From contig JAIXSM010000025.1 in the NCBI GenBank assembly GCA_027484655.1, positions 1-32,673 of the forward strand: DNA of 32,673 nt. Reading direction: 5' to 3'. This stretch comes from Hyphomicrobiales bacterium. Lineage in GTDB: Bacteria > Pseudomonadota > Alphaproteobacteria > Rhizobiales > Beijerinckiaceae. This document shows, in pieces, positions 1 through 7,409 of this stretch. Below the pieces are notes generated by a model. It did not search any database. It was not told the DNA's origin and saw only the letters and a program-made list of their open reading frames with translations. The position numbers were made by a program, and so were the translations under genes. Position 1 is the first letter of the stretch; every line of letters begins with the position of its first letter.

Positions 1-3000
1 CCGCCCGCGTCCGCGCCCCGCGTCGTCAGCGCCCCCGTCTGGCTCGCCGTCACGCCCCCCGCCGCGCCGCCGAGACCGCCCGAGCCGCCAATCCCGACCG
101 CCACGCCGCCCGAGCCCGTGCCCGAACCGCTGACCCCGCCCGCAACGTCAAACCCGCCAAAGCCGCCGCCGCCGCCGACCGACTGCGCCACAAAGCCACG
201 CGAGCGCGCGCCCGTCGCCTCCACCGCGCCCGTCAGCGTCGCCGTCACCGCGTCCGCCCCGCCCCCGCCCCCGCCAGACCCGCCAAGGCCGACCGACACC
301 GTGCCCGAGCCCGCCCCCGCGCCAGACACATTGCCCGTCACGTTGAACCCGCCGGCCCCGCCGCCCCCGCCAATCGACTGCGCAAGGAACGCGCCCGCGT
401 CAGCCCCAAGGGTGACCGCGTCGCCCGTCAGCGTCGCCGTAACGCCGCGGGCCGCGCCGCCGAGACCGCCCGAGCCGCCAAGGCCAACGGAGACCGCGCC
501 CGAGCCCGTGCCCGAACCGCTGATCCCGCCCGCCACCGTGAACCCGCCAGCGCCCCCGCCCCCGCCAAGGCTCTGGGCGATGAAGCCCGCCGAACCATCG
601 CCGGACGAGGCCACACGCCCCGTCTGCGTCGCCGTCACCACGCCGCCGGAGCCGCCGTCGCCGCCAGACCCGCCAAGGCCCACGGAGACCACGCCCCCGC
701 CCGTCCCCGCGCCGGTGATCCCGCCCGCAACTGCAAACGCCCCCGCGCCGCCGCCACCGCCCACAGACTGGGCGAGAACACCCGTCGCGCGCGCCCCAAG
801 CGTCGTCACCGCGCCATCCCGCGTCGCCGTCACCGCGCCAGCCGCGCCCCCGCCCCCGCCAGACCCGCCAAGGCCAACAGAGACCGCCCCCGACCCCGCG
901 CCGGCGCCGCTGAGCGCGCCCGTCACACTAAACCCGCCGGCGCCCCCGCCGCCGCCAATCGATTGCGCAAGGAAGCCGAGAGACCGGTCGCCGCCCGTGG
1001 AAATGGCCCCCGACTGGGTAGCAGTGACGCCGCTCGCGGCGCCGCCACCGCCACCGGAGCCGCCAAGGCCGACAGAGACGGTTCCACCGCCGACGCCAGA
1101 GCCTGACACGCCTCCAGCCACGCTGAAACCGCCCGAACCGCCGCCGCCGCCCAGGCTCTGGGCGACGAAGCCGGACGAATCGGCCCCCGAGGTCGAGACG
1201 TTTCCAGCAAGGGTGGCCGTGACCTGGCCGCCAGCGCCGCCGGACCCGCCAGAGCCTCCCACGCCAACCGAGACAGCGCCGCCGCCGCCTCCCGCAGCTC
1301 CGATCGTTCCTGACACGTTGAAGCCGCCAGCGCCGCCTCCCCCGCCCACGGACTGAGCGAGGAAGCCGGTCGAGCGCGCGCCAGCTGTAGTGATGTTGCC
1401 CGTTTGGGAAGCGAGGACCCCAGCGCCGGCGCCGCCGCCCCCGCCGGCGCCGCCAACGCCGACTGACACCCCGAGGGCGCCGCCCCCGGCCGCGCTGATG
1501 TTGGCTGAGACGTCAAAACCACCAGCGCCGCCCCCGCCGCCGACCGACTGGGCGAGGAAACCGCCGGAATCCGCGCCTGAGGTCTGAATGTTTCCGGTGA
1601 TCCTGGCAGTCACGCTGGAGCTGGCTGCGGCCGGCCCGCCCGCTCCGCCAACGCCGACGGACACGCCCAAAGCTCCCGCCCCGCCAGCGGTGATCGCGCC
1701 CGACACGTTGAAGCCGCCATTGCCGCCACCCCCGCTAACGCTCTGGGCGATCAAGCCTGTCGAGGCGGCCTGCAATGTCTGGATGTCGCCGGTGACTGAT
1801 GCGCTCACGGCGGCGCCGACGCCCCCGCCCCCGCCGGCGCCGCCGACGCCGACAGACACGCCCACCGAGCCGGCGCCGCCGGCGGTGATAGCGCCCGACA
1901 CGTTGAAGGCGCCATTTCCACCGCCGCCGCCAACGCTCTGCGCCAGCACGCCGTCAGAATCCACGCCGTTCGTTGTGACTTTTCCCCGGACTTCGAGATC
2001 AACGGCTCCGCCCGACCCCGCGCCGCCCCCGGAACCGCCGACGCCGACGGACACCGCTGCGGAGCCAATCCCGGCCGCGGCGATGCTTCCTGAAATGTTG
2101 AAACCACCCGAGCCGCCGCTGCCCCCGACAGACTGCGCCACGACAGCGTCCGATCGGTCACCGCCTGTGGCGACATCGCCGCGGATGCGGCCAGTGACCG
2201 CAGCGCCGGCGCCGCCCCCGCCGCCGGAACCGCCGACGCCCACCGCCACAGCGCCGCTCGCCGCCGCCGCGCCCGAGACCGCTGCGGAGATATTGAACCC
2301 GCCGTTGCCGCCGCCGCCGCCCACGGATTGCATCAAGACGCCGGTCGAGTCGGCGCCGCGTGTGGTCACGTCTCCAGCATAGGTGACATTGACGACGCCG
2401 CCCGCGCCTCCGACGCCGCCGGAGCCGCCGAGGCCAACGGACACGGACGCAGCACCCACGCCGCCGGATCCGCTAACGGCCACGGAGAACCCGCCATTGC
2501 CACCGCCGCCGCCGACAGATTGGGCGACCAGGCCTTCGGAACTTGCCCCCGCTGTCGTGATGGCGCCGCCCGAGTCGACGTCCACCTGGCCGCCAGCGCC
2601 GCCGGCGCCGCCACGGCCGCCAATCGATATGGCCGCGGCGCCCCCGATGGGCCCGCCCGCAAGGGACGCGGAGACGGCCATTCCCGCATTGCCGCCGCCG
2701 CCGCCGACAGACTGCGCGACGATGCCGTCTGAATTGAATCCGTCCGTTTGGATGGCGGCTGAGCCGTTCACCGCCACGACGCCGCCTTGCCCGCCCTGCC
2801 CGCCGGCGCCCCCGAGCGAGATCGAAGCAGCGATACCGAACCCGGCCGTGGCCTGGATGGCGAAGCCGCCGCTGCCACCGCCGCCGCCCACGCTTTGCAC
2901 CAGCACGCCGTCCGCCCTGTCTCCCGACGTGCTGATGATCGGAAGGATGGTCACGGACTGCTGACCGACAATGGTGTTGTAAGGGCCAAACTGGACCCTG

Positions 3001-5360
3001 GCCTCGCCGCCCGCTCCGCCGGCCCCGCCCGTGCCGCCGAGAGCCAGACCGACGAATGCAGAGCCGGAGCCGGCGTTCCCGCCGCTGCCGCCGCCGCCGC
3101 CGACGCTCTGCACGAACACGCCTCGCGAGTCGTCGCCGGACGTGGTGATCATCCCGTTATTTGTGACCGTGACGTTGCCGCCCAGGCCGCCGCCGGCGCC
3201 GCTGCCGCCTATCGCGATCCGGCCGCCGCTGGTTCCGCCATCGCCGCCGCCGCCGCCGATGGATTGCGCCTGAATGCCGTGAGCCACCTTCCCCGAGACG
3301 GCGATAACGCCGCTATTTGTTACGGTCACGACACCGCCGTGGCTCGCCACGCTGCCGGAACCGCCGATGGCGACCAGGCCGCCGCTCTGACCGCCGGCGC
3401 CGCCGCCGCCGCCAATCGATTGGGCGAGAATGCCGCGGGCCCGGTCGCCGGAGGTCTGGATACGCCCGGAGTTCGTCACCGTCACCGAAGCAGCTGAACC
3501 GCCAGAGCTTCCTGATCCGCCCAGCGCCACCAGGCCGCCGGAGGACGACCCGGCGCCGCCCCCGCCGCCGATGGATTGCGCGAGAATACCGTCCGAGCCG
3601 ACGCCCGAGGTCCTGATGGAGCAGCTGTTCGACACCGTCACCGACGCGCTGGCGCCGCCGGCGCCGCCGCTTCCGCCCAAGGCGACGAGCCCGCCGGATC
3701 CGCTTGCTGCGCCGCCGCCCCCGCCGATCGACTGGGCGAGAATGCCGCGCGCGTCCGCGCCTGTCGTGGTGATCGACCCGCCGTTGCTCACATCGACGGA
3801 ACTGGAGCCGCCGCCGCCCCCACCCGAACCGCCGAAGGCTACCAGGCCGGCGCCCACGCCGCCCACGCCGCCGCCGCCGCCGATGGACTGTGCGACGACG
3901 CCATGCGCCCCCGCCCCGGACGTCTCGATCTTGCTGCCTGCAAGCGTGGATGCGCTGACCGAGCCGCCATTGCCGCCGGCCCCCGCGGAAACGCCGAACG
4001 CCACGAGACCGGCGGAGACGCCAGCGTTGCCGCCGCCGCCGCCGATGGACTGGGCCAGAATGCCGAACGCGCCGACGCCCTCGGTCTTGATCCAGCCCTT
4101 CGCGGCGTTCTGAATGCTGACGGCGCCGCCGTTGCCGCCGCCAGCGCCGCCGCTGCCGGAGCCGAACACGACGATTCCGCCGCCGTCGCCCGCGCTTCCG
4201 CCGGTGCCGCCGATAGATTGCCCGACCACGCCGTGAGAGTCGCGCCCGGACGTGTAAACGTCGCCGTCGTTGGTGACGGATACAGACGATCCCGTGCCGC
4301 CGTAACTGCCGCTGCTGATCGAGCCGACCAGACCGAAGCTGCTTCCGCCCTGGCCGCCCGCGCCGCCCAGAGATTGGGCCAATATTCCGTAGTGCTGATT
4401 TCCACTGGCGCTGATTGCGCCGAGGTTTGTGACGCTGACCGGGCCCGCCGAGGCGGCCGGTCCAGACTGGCCGCCGGAACTGAAGATGTATCCGGTGCCG
4501 CCTTCGCCGCCTCGACCACCCTGGCTGCGCGCGACAATGCCGTCGCCCGCGCTGGAGATCGCGACGGATGACGTCAACGTCACCGAACCGCCGGCGCCTG
4601 CAGCGCCTCCCGCAAGGCCCGGAAGCGCGCCATAAGTATTGCCGCCAGCGCCGCCAGCGCCGCCGACGCTAGCAACCTCGATGCCAGGCCTCTGCGTTGG
4701 GTTCGATATGTTGCCGTTGTTTGCAACGGTGACGTCGCGGTTGATCGTCGGCCCCGCGCCGCCGGCCCCGCCGTTCGTGCCGCCATAGCCGAGCGTCCAG
4801 CACGGGAAGAAGGGAATACAAATCTCGACGCCCCAGCCGTGCTTCCCACCAGCGCCAGTACCGCCGTATCGAACGTCCGCGACTTGCCCTCCAACGGTCT
4901 GCAAACTGATCTGTCCCGGCGGCTGGCCGCCGCTGTCGCCGGTGGGAGCGGCGGAAAGTTGTGCACTGACGTCCGTGACCATGGAGATCTCGGACGCGAC
5001 CGGGGGATCCCCTGTCGTGACTTTGACGGCAGTCGTCCGGCTATCCACGGTTGTGTATCCGGTGACCGTGTAGAGCGTGCCCTGCCAGGTGAAGGTGGAG
5101 TTTAGCGCCGGAGCCGTCGTGACGATGTTGTTGCCAGCGGTCGTGATGACGCTGCCGTTGTCCAGCACAACCTGGACTGTCTCCGTCGCGCCAGTCACCG
5201 GATTGACGATCTCGCTCCCCGCGGTCAGCGCGTAGGCCTGTGTCGGCAACGCGAAAACGACCACCATATTCGCGGCAAACGAACGCACCCGCTTCGAACG
5301 GGACAAATCAAACGTGCCGTGAAGCGCGTGGCCGATCGGGGTGAAAGGATGAAACTTCAC
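1..5360 (-). CDS. Giant Gly-rich repeat autotransporter/adhesin-like protein (5' part; C-terminus lies beyond the left edge)
   Basis: The minus strand is open from a GTG at 5360 to the window edge (codons occupy 5360 down to 3), giving at least 1786 residues. An in-frame TAA at 5370-5372 and an AAAGG Shine-Dalgarno about 7 nt upstream support the GTG start. The N-terminus has a long basic n-region (about 28 residues), a hydrophobic stretch and a likely signal-peptidase site after QAYA, as in autotransporters. After about 150 less repetitive residues, which include a short segment with two cysteines (CIPFFPC), the protein becomes about 25 tandem units carrying AQSIGGGGG or AQSVGGGGG, each followed by Gly/Ser/Ala- and Val-rich strand-like segments ending in TSG or TTG. 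This matches large beta-helical autotransporter passengers of rhizobia. It is probably surface-exposed and adhesive. A C-terminal translocator barrel would be expected to the left and was not seen. Proline-rich plus-strand reading frames here are shadows. Confidence 0.85.
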   Translation of the reverse strand, partial: MKFHPFTPIGHALHGTFDLSRSKRVRSFAANMVVVFALPTQAYALTAGSEIVNPVTGATETVQVVLDNGSVITTAGNNIVTTAPALNSTFTWQGTLYTVTGYTTVDSRTTAVKVTTGDPPVASEISMVTDVSAQLSAAPTGDSGGQPPGQISLQTVGGQVADVRYGGTGAGGKHGWGVEICIPFFPCWTLGYGGTNGGAGGAGPTINRDVTVANNGNISNPTQRPGIEVASVGGAGGAGGNTYGALPGLAGGAAGAGGSVTLTSSVAISSAGDGIVARSQGGRGGEGGTGYIFSSGGQSGPAASAGPVSVTNLGAISASGNQHYGILAQSLGGAGGQGGSSFGLVGSISSGSYGGTGSSVSVTNDGDVYTSGRDSHGVVGQSIGGTGGSAGDGGGIVVFGSGSGGAGGGNGGAVSIQNAAKGWIKTEGVGAFGILAQSIGGGGGNAGVSAGLVAFGVSAGAGGNGGSVSASTLAGSKIETSGAGAHGVVAQSIGGGGGVGGVGAGLVAFGGSGGGGGGSSSVDVSNGGSITTTGADARGILAQSIGGGGGAASGSGGLVALGGSGGAGGASASVTVSNSCSIRTSGVGSDGILAQSIGGGGGAGSSSGGLVALGGSGSSGGSAASVTVTNSGRIQTSGDRARGILAQSIGGGGGAGGQSGGLVAIGGSGSVASHGGVVTVTNSGVIAVSGKVAHGIQAQSIGGGGGDGGTSGGRIAIGGSGAGGGLGGNVTVTNNGMITTSGDDSRGVFVQSVGGGGGSGGNAGSGSAFVGLALGGTGGAGGAGGEARVQFGPYNTIVGQQSVTILPIISTSGDRADGVLVQSVGGGGGSGGFAIQATAGFGIAASISLGGAGGQGGQGGVVAVNGSAAIQTDGFNSDGIVAQSVGGGGGNAGMAVSASLAGGPIGGAAAISIGGRGGAGGAGGQVDVDSGGAITTAGASSEGLVAQSVGGGGGNGGFSVAVSGSGGVGAASVSVGLGGSGGVGGAGGVVNVTYAGDVTTRGADSTGVLMQSVGGGGGNGGFNISAAVSGAAAASGAVAVGVGGSGGGGGAGAAVTGRIRGDVATGGDRSDAVVAQSVGGSGGSGGFNISGSIAAAGIGSAAVSVGVGGSGGGAGSGGAVDLEVRGKVTTNGVDSDGVLAQSVGGGGGNGAFNVSGAITAGGAGSVGVSVGVGGAGGGGGVGAAVSASVTGDIQTLQAASTGLIAQSVSGGGGNGGFNVSGAITAGGAGALGVSVGVGGAGGPAAASSSVTARITGNIQTSGADSGGFLAQSVGGGGGAGGFDVSANISAAGGGALGVSVGVGGAGGGGGAGAGVLASQTGNITTAGARSTGFLAQSVGGGGGAGGFNVSGTIGAAGGGGGAVSVGVGGSGGSGGAGGQVTATLAGNVSTSGADSSGFVAQSLGGGGGSGGFSVAGGVSGSGVGGGTVSVGLGGSGGGGGAASGVTATQSGAISTGGDRSLGFLAQSIGGGGGAGGFSVTGALSGAGAGSGAVSVGLGGSGGGGGAAGAVTATRDGAVTTLGARATGVLAQSVGGGGGAGAFAVAGGITGAGTGGGVVSVGLGGSGGDGGSGGVVTATQTGRVASSGDGSAGFIAQSLGGGGGAGGFTVAGGISGSGTGSGAVSVGLGGSGGLGGAARGVTATLTGDAVTLGADAGAFLAQSIGGGGGAGGFNVTGNVSGAGAGSGTVSVGLGGSGGGGGGADAVTATLTGAVEATGARSRGFVAQSVGGGGGFGGFDVAGGVSGSGTGSGGVAVGIGGSGGLGGAAGGVTASQTGALTTRGADAG
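100..2960 (-). repeat. Long-form tandem repeats of the giant adhesin, about 195-bp period
   Basis: The AQS-GGGGG motif recurs at about 178, 378, 572, 762, 957, 1158, 1349 and so on to about 2892, so the period is roughly 190-200 bp (about 65 codons). These long units carry an extra segment of the type GFNVSG...VSVGVGGSGG between successive AQS motifs. Units are diverged rather than identical. Confidence 0.75.
3100..4560 (-). repeat. Short-form tandem repeats of the giant adhesin, about 156-bp period
   Basis: In the N-terminal half of the repeat region the AQS-GGGGG motif recurs at about 3105, 3262, 3415, 3571, 3728, 3885, 4045 and 4210. The period is about 153-165 bp (about 52 codons). The units carry GGLVAxGGSG in place of the longer linker of the downstream class, so two repeat classes sit in separate blocks in one gene. 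Confidence 0.75.
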
Positions 5361-5779
5361 GCGGGACCTTTAACGACGTCCACGCTGCGAGGAAGGTTCA
5401 CGCGCCAGATCGGATAATCGAATGTCGGGGAAAATTTCAGCGAGAGCGAAGGATATCAGAAACATATTGCTGTGACCCCCGCCTCACCCCTGACGGACAG
5501 GAGCGCCGCCCGTTCGCTCGTCCCGTCTTTCGAACACGTCAGCAAGAGTATTAATCAGGGGCTCGCTGGTACAATTCGTACTGTTGAATACGAGCGGCGC
5601 CGGGATCCATCGTCAACGCCTCGGCAAGCAATCCAAAAACGCCGATTTTGGCAACACCCGGTTCCGACATAATCAAGTTTTTCCACATAATATCAAATTT
5701 GTATTTGAATTTATTACACTTTGTTCCTTGTAACTTACAGGCTAGATTACGCGACGATGAACCGGGCGTCTGACAGTCT
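5361..5779. other. Intergenic region upstream of the giant adhesin; no gene supported
   Basis: No convincing coding sequence was found. A 66-residue plus-strand reading frame at 5472-5672 has no recognisable features. Positions about 5670-5750 are markedly AT-rich against the GC-rich surroundings and could hold the promoter of the minus-strand adhesin, about 310 bp upstream of its start. I could not assign -35/-10 boxes with confidence. Confidence 0.4.
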
Positions 5780-6100
5780 GAGTTAACCCGTCTTATTCAC
5801 CGGGGGATGGTTCGTGGTTTGCGACCGTAGCGTAACGCCCTGATTTGCTTCTGGATACTATTGCTTACGCCACTTTCCTTCGCCATAGACGCCCCGCACG
5901 ACCGACCACAGTTCGCCCCGCTCTTGTCTCCAGCGGTCGCCCGCAAGCAAGTCGCAGGCGCATTCAATGGCGCACGCATCAACTCCGGCGGCGGCCTCAT
6001 GCTGCTGGCGATAGCTGATCGGCGCCTTGGCCTTGGCATTTATCTCGCGCGTTGCTTCCCCGACCATCGCGATCCGGAGCGCTTCACCCATAGGGGTCAA
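5780..6100 (+). pseudogene. IS1380-family transposase remnant, left end and N-terminus (copy 1)
   Basis: The translation contains SPAVARKQVAGAFNG, LMLLAIADRRLGL and LARCFPDHRDPERFTH, the characteristic N-terminal region of IS1380-family DDE transposases. The reading frame loses similarity after about 6100, so only about 80 residues remain of a protein usually near 450. The 5' non-coding part (about 5790-5850, beginning CCCGTCTTATTCA) matches the same part of the second remnant at 23.05 kb (CCCGCCTTATTCA), which suggests both carry the same IS left end. It is inactive: truncated, with no intact start context. It is joined directly to prophage-like sequence on its right. Confidence 0.75.
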
Positions 6101-6125
6101 AGCCCATCGCATCGATGCGCGCCGT

Positions 6126-6461
6126 CTAAGCCCGATCAGGCCGGGCCGCAAAGTCCTCCCGTCCCAGCACCTTCATGCGCCCATGGCCCATGTACAGCGG
6201 GAACGTGCCGTAGCGCGCGCCGCCCTCACACGAACTGCTGTCGCAGGAGTAGAGCCTGAACTACTTCACCCAGTTCATTTGCGTGAAGCCGAGGACATGC
6301 ACGCGCTCGCGCGGCGCCTGCGGCCAGATGTGCTTCAGATACGCCTGCGGCTTCTGGATGTTGCTTGCCAACCCGCCAAGCCCCACCACGCCGCTCAACG
6401 GCGTCGCCAGGCCAACGGTCCTTGCCCATCCCGGTCGCCCTTCCGGTCTACTTAAGCTCAA
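6126..6461 (-). pseudogene. Remnant of a DpdA/TGT-like phage protein with an in-frame amber codon
   Basis: One minus-strand frame reads VVGLGGLAS, then RVHVLGFTQMNWVK, a TAG at 6261-6263, then FRLYSCDSSS, GGARYGTFPLY and MKVLGREDF before a second stop at 6126-6128. The order 'VGLGGL... RVH-LG-... CDSSS' resembles the C-terminal barrel of tRNA-guanine-transglycosylase-like proteins, including the phage DpdA group that inserts 7-deazaguanine into DNA. That family call is my inference from motif order. Coding-like sequence continues smoothly across the TAG, so the stop is most simply a CAG-to-TAG change. The N-terminal two-thirds is missing, cut off near 6450. Confidence 0.45.
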
Positions 6462-6502
6462 ACGTTGACTGACTAACTACGGATTAGGCTAGCGGTGGCG
6501 CG

Positions 6503-6712
6503 TTACCCCCCCTCCCCTGCCCAAAGTACTTCATCGCTCCGCAGCAGCCGCTCGCAGGCGGCCAGCAAGCGCGCCTCGCGGGCGTGCTGGATCAGGTTGC
6601 CCCACGCCATCACGACAAGCGCGAGGCTTGCGCCAAACTTGGCGTCGGCGAGCCATAGGCCCGCGAGCGCCATGGCAAGCACGCCACAGACTGCGGCGGT
6701 GTAGGGCCGAAT
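6503..6712 (-). pseudogene. Fragment of a small two-helix membrane protein, N-terminus lost at the IS5 junction
   Basis: The minus-strand frame ending at TAA 6503-6505 reads two hydrophobic helices (AAVCGVLAMALAGLWLA, and ASLALVVMAWGNLI) followed by an amphipathic, charged tail ending EVLWAGEGG. No start codon fits upstream: the frame runs into IS5-derived sequence at about 6713 and then a stop at 6731. An internal ATG at 6673 would give 56 residues but cuts the first helix. The size and layout would fit a phage accessory or holin-like protein, but I do not recognise the family. Confidence 0.4.
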
Positions 6713-7168
6713 GGCGTCTCCGGGAGCCGTTCATCCGGCCCTCTCGCCACGGAGGGCGCAAACGACACATCCTTGTCGACACGCTCGGTCTCTTGCTGAG
6801 CGTCATCGTGCTCACTGCCGACATTCAGGACAGGTACGCCGCCATCGATCTGCTGAGGAAGACACGCTCCCGCTTTCCTTTCGCCGAGCGCATCTTCGCC
6901 AATGGCGGCTATGCTGGGGCACAGACAGCCGCTGCGGTTCGCTCTGCAGGTTGCTGGAAGAAAGAGATCGTGAAGCGCTCTGACGGCGATCGTCTCGTAG
7001 TTTTGCTCAAAGCGCTGGATCGTTGAGCGGACGTTTACATGAATCGCTCGCAATCGGCGACTGATGCGAGAGTTCGAACGTTACGCCAGCACTGCCGCCG
7101 CATTCCTTGCCCTCGCGATGATCCGCCTCATGCTCAAACGCCTTACGAGACCAACTTCTTGTTCATGA
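6713..7168 (+). pseudogene. IS5-family (IS427-like) transposase remnant, C-terminal half
   Basis: The first frame reads GGRKRHILVDTLGLLLSVIV, DIQDRYAAIDLLRK, FPFAERIFANGGYAG and SAGCWKKEIVKRS, typical of the second half of an IS427-group transposase. Near 7010 the frame shifts, and the other frame continues as WIVERTFT, a TGA at 7040-7042 where Trp is expected, then IARNRRLMREFERYA and IRLMLKRLTRPTSCS with the natural stop at 7166-7168. It therefore carries a frameshift and a nonsense codon, and lacks the N-terminal half. Its right end abuts an IS630 fragment with no spacer. Confidence 0.85.
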
Positions 7169-7314
7169 ATCCAGTCTTTGCGCATGGGCTCTTCAAGACC
7201 TACGACGCAATCATAGAAGCCATGTGCGAGGCGTGGAACAACCTCATGAAGCTCCCAGAGACTATAAAATCAATCGGAATGAGGCAGTGGGTCCATATCG
7301 CTCAATCCGAGTAG
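7168..7314 (+). pseudogene. IS630-family transposase remnant, C-terminus (copy 1)
   Basis: The frame reads NPV, then LFKTYDAIIEAMCEAWNN, PETIKSIGMRQWVHIAQSE and stop. This is the extreme C-terminus of IS630-family transposases, where RVFKTYDD...AWNKL...ITSIGxRxWAH is conserved. Part of the usual segment between NP(V/A)E and the FKTYD motif appears deleted. The last 40 bp are nearly repeated at about 26626-26665, which marks a second remnant of the same element. Confidence 0.75.
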
Positions 7315-7409
7315 CCGCTGGTTTAAATCGTTAAAAGCCGCCTTCACCCCAATCGAGTCTCTCGAAAAACGGTTCTTGGAGGTGTCCAGCTTTCAGAACA
7401 AGTGCGCTG

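Noticed and set aside
100-4560. Regular GC-rich repeats as a possible CRISPR array or rearrangement hotspot
   Set aside because: Units are about 156-195 bp, coding, diverged and without unique spacers, so they are protein repeats.
118-4635. Long proline-rich plus-strand open frames over the first 4.6 kb
   Set aside because: They are the exact antisense of the Gly-rich repeats. The minus-strand frame is continuous, has a start with Shine-Dalgarno and a signal peptide, and matches a known repeat family; the plus frames are broken into pieces without ribosome-binding sites.
5472-5672. 66-residue plus-strand frame
   Set aside because: No domain, no ribosome-binding site and low-complexity composition; it lies in the upstream region of the adhesin.
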